The notes under the pieces: model-generated
Told to the model about the DNA's origin: nothing
Databases searched by the model: none
What the model saw: the letters and a program-made list of their open reading frames with translations, nothing else
NCBI GenBank assembly: GCA_023333565.1
Contig: JAJKFH010003627.1
Location: 5,065,501-5,129,500 of the forward strand
Length of the DNA stretch: 64,000 nt
Source: Puffinus mauretanicus
Taxonomy: Eukaryota > Chordata > Aves > Procellariiformes > Procellariidae
Direction: 5' to 3'
In this document: positions 63,326-64,000 of the stretch, piece by piece
How the letters are laid out: each line of letters starts with the position of its first letter
Numbering within the stretch: position 1 is the first letter of the stretch
Translations under genes and position numbers: made by a program

Positions 63326-64000
63326 CTGATAGAAGCAATGCTGTGTCACACATAACTATTCCACTCCCTTTTTTATACAATCAGGTTTGAGTTTTAGGAT
63401 GATGAAGTGTCTATTTTCCTTTTCGCATTTGAGAGATGTAGGTACATTACTCCTCTCAATAACAGATATTCAAGCCCAAGTTATGCCCTTTTGATTTAAA
63501 TGAGAAAGCTTCCACTGTATTCAGGATAGAATTTGACCATATTGCTCGCAAAATCCTGCATATCAAAAGTAGATTGCCCTCCAGAGACTGTGAATTTTAA
63601 TGTTTGTTTTGAATGTGGTTACGTGAACATGGCTCTGAGCTTTGCAACATTTTGTGAGTTTGATTCTTGAATCTGGAACAAATCACTGCCAAGTGCTCTC
63701 GAAGTAGAGAGTGTGTCAAACACAGATCAACATTTTTGACCTGTATTCTCTTGCCCTGTGGGGTAAGATCTTTAAATGCAGTCAGCATCAAGGTTCAGCT
63801 CAGTGTTATTGATGTAAATGGAGTATATCACTGTCATCAAAGCACTCTGTGTGGACACAGATGTTCTGGTGTTGACATATTCTTCTCTTTTGAAGTAAGG
63901 CCAAACATTTCCAATTATGAGCTACTTAAAAAGAGGAAGCAGTACGCTGAAGGATAAGGAGAAAACAGATTTCATGCTAACGAAAAAAGATTATTTTTTA
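63326..64000. other. noncoding DNA to window end
   Basis: A 96-codon plus-strand frame at 63667-63957 has no recognisable domain; nothing else is seen. Confidence 0.5.

Noticed and set aside
1..64000. tRNA, snRNA, snoRNA, microRNA and CRISPR structures
   Set aside because: I looked for familiar tRNA A/B boxes, U6/5S-like words, common microRNA mature sequences and regularly spaced direct repeats and found none; covariance-model searches would be needed to exclude diverged copies.

Overview
The window looks like noncoding DNA from a bird: an intergenic stretch or a very large intron, AT-rich throughout and dense in stop codons. The bird assignment rests on two things read directly in the sequence. 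One is several 3' ends of CR1 retrotransposons, the main avian LINE, including a clear ~800-base copy at 15.1-15.9 kb and a fragment at 32.4 kb. The other is a solo LTR at 7.0-7.6 kb whose ends and promoter match a very common avian endogenous-retrovirus LTR type. Older amniote-wide repeats are also present: MIR copies at 16.3 and 36.1 kb and several old palindromic families. No protein-coding gene can be assigned by name.

Layout. 0-7.0 kb: unique AT-rich sequence with small structural oddities (a hairpin at 5.7 kb, a hAT-like terminal motif at 3.54 kb). 7.04-7.62 kb: solo LTR on the minus strand with a 5-base target duplication. 7.6-10.9 kb: unique DNA with an unexplained 203-codon minus-strand open frame. 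10.92-11.55 kb: the best gene-like signal, a splice acceptor followed by 50 open codons, a stop, and a UTR-like stretch ending in AATAAA; it could be the last exon of an unidentified plus-strand gene, or a decayed copy. 13.3-20 kb: CR1, MIR and other ancient repeats. 22.4-22.7 kb: the C-terminal dimerisation domain of a dead hAT transposase, minus strand. 22.7-28.3 kb: a stretch richer in short open frames that I could not assign. 28-41 kb: unique DNA with scattered old repeats. 41.5-49.1 kb: a stop-dense, very AT-rich block containing a diverged ~290-base direct duplication (42.2 and 44.4 kb) and a TAAT-rich segment that may be regulatory. 49-64 kb: unique DNA, with a weak candidate exon on the minus strand near 63.2 kb.

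No operon, RNA gene, CRISPR array or new biological system is visible. The observations most worth checking are the duplicated noncoding element, the candidate terminal exon, the CRE-plus-TATA promoter inside the solo LTR, and the unassigned 22.7-28.3 kb block. All repeat and family calls come from recognising sequence by eye, without any database search.
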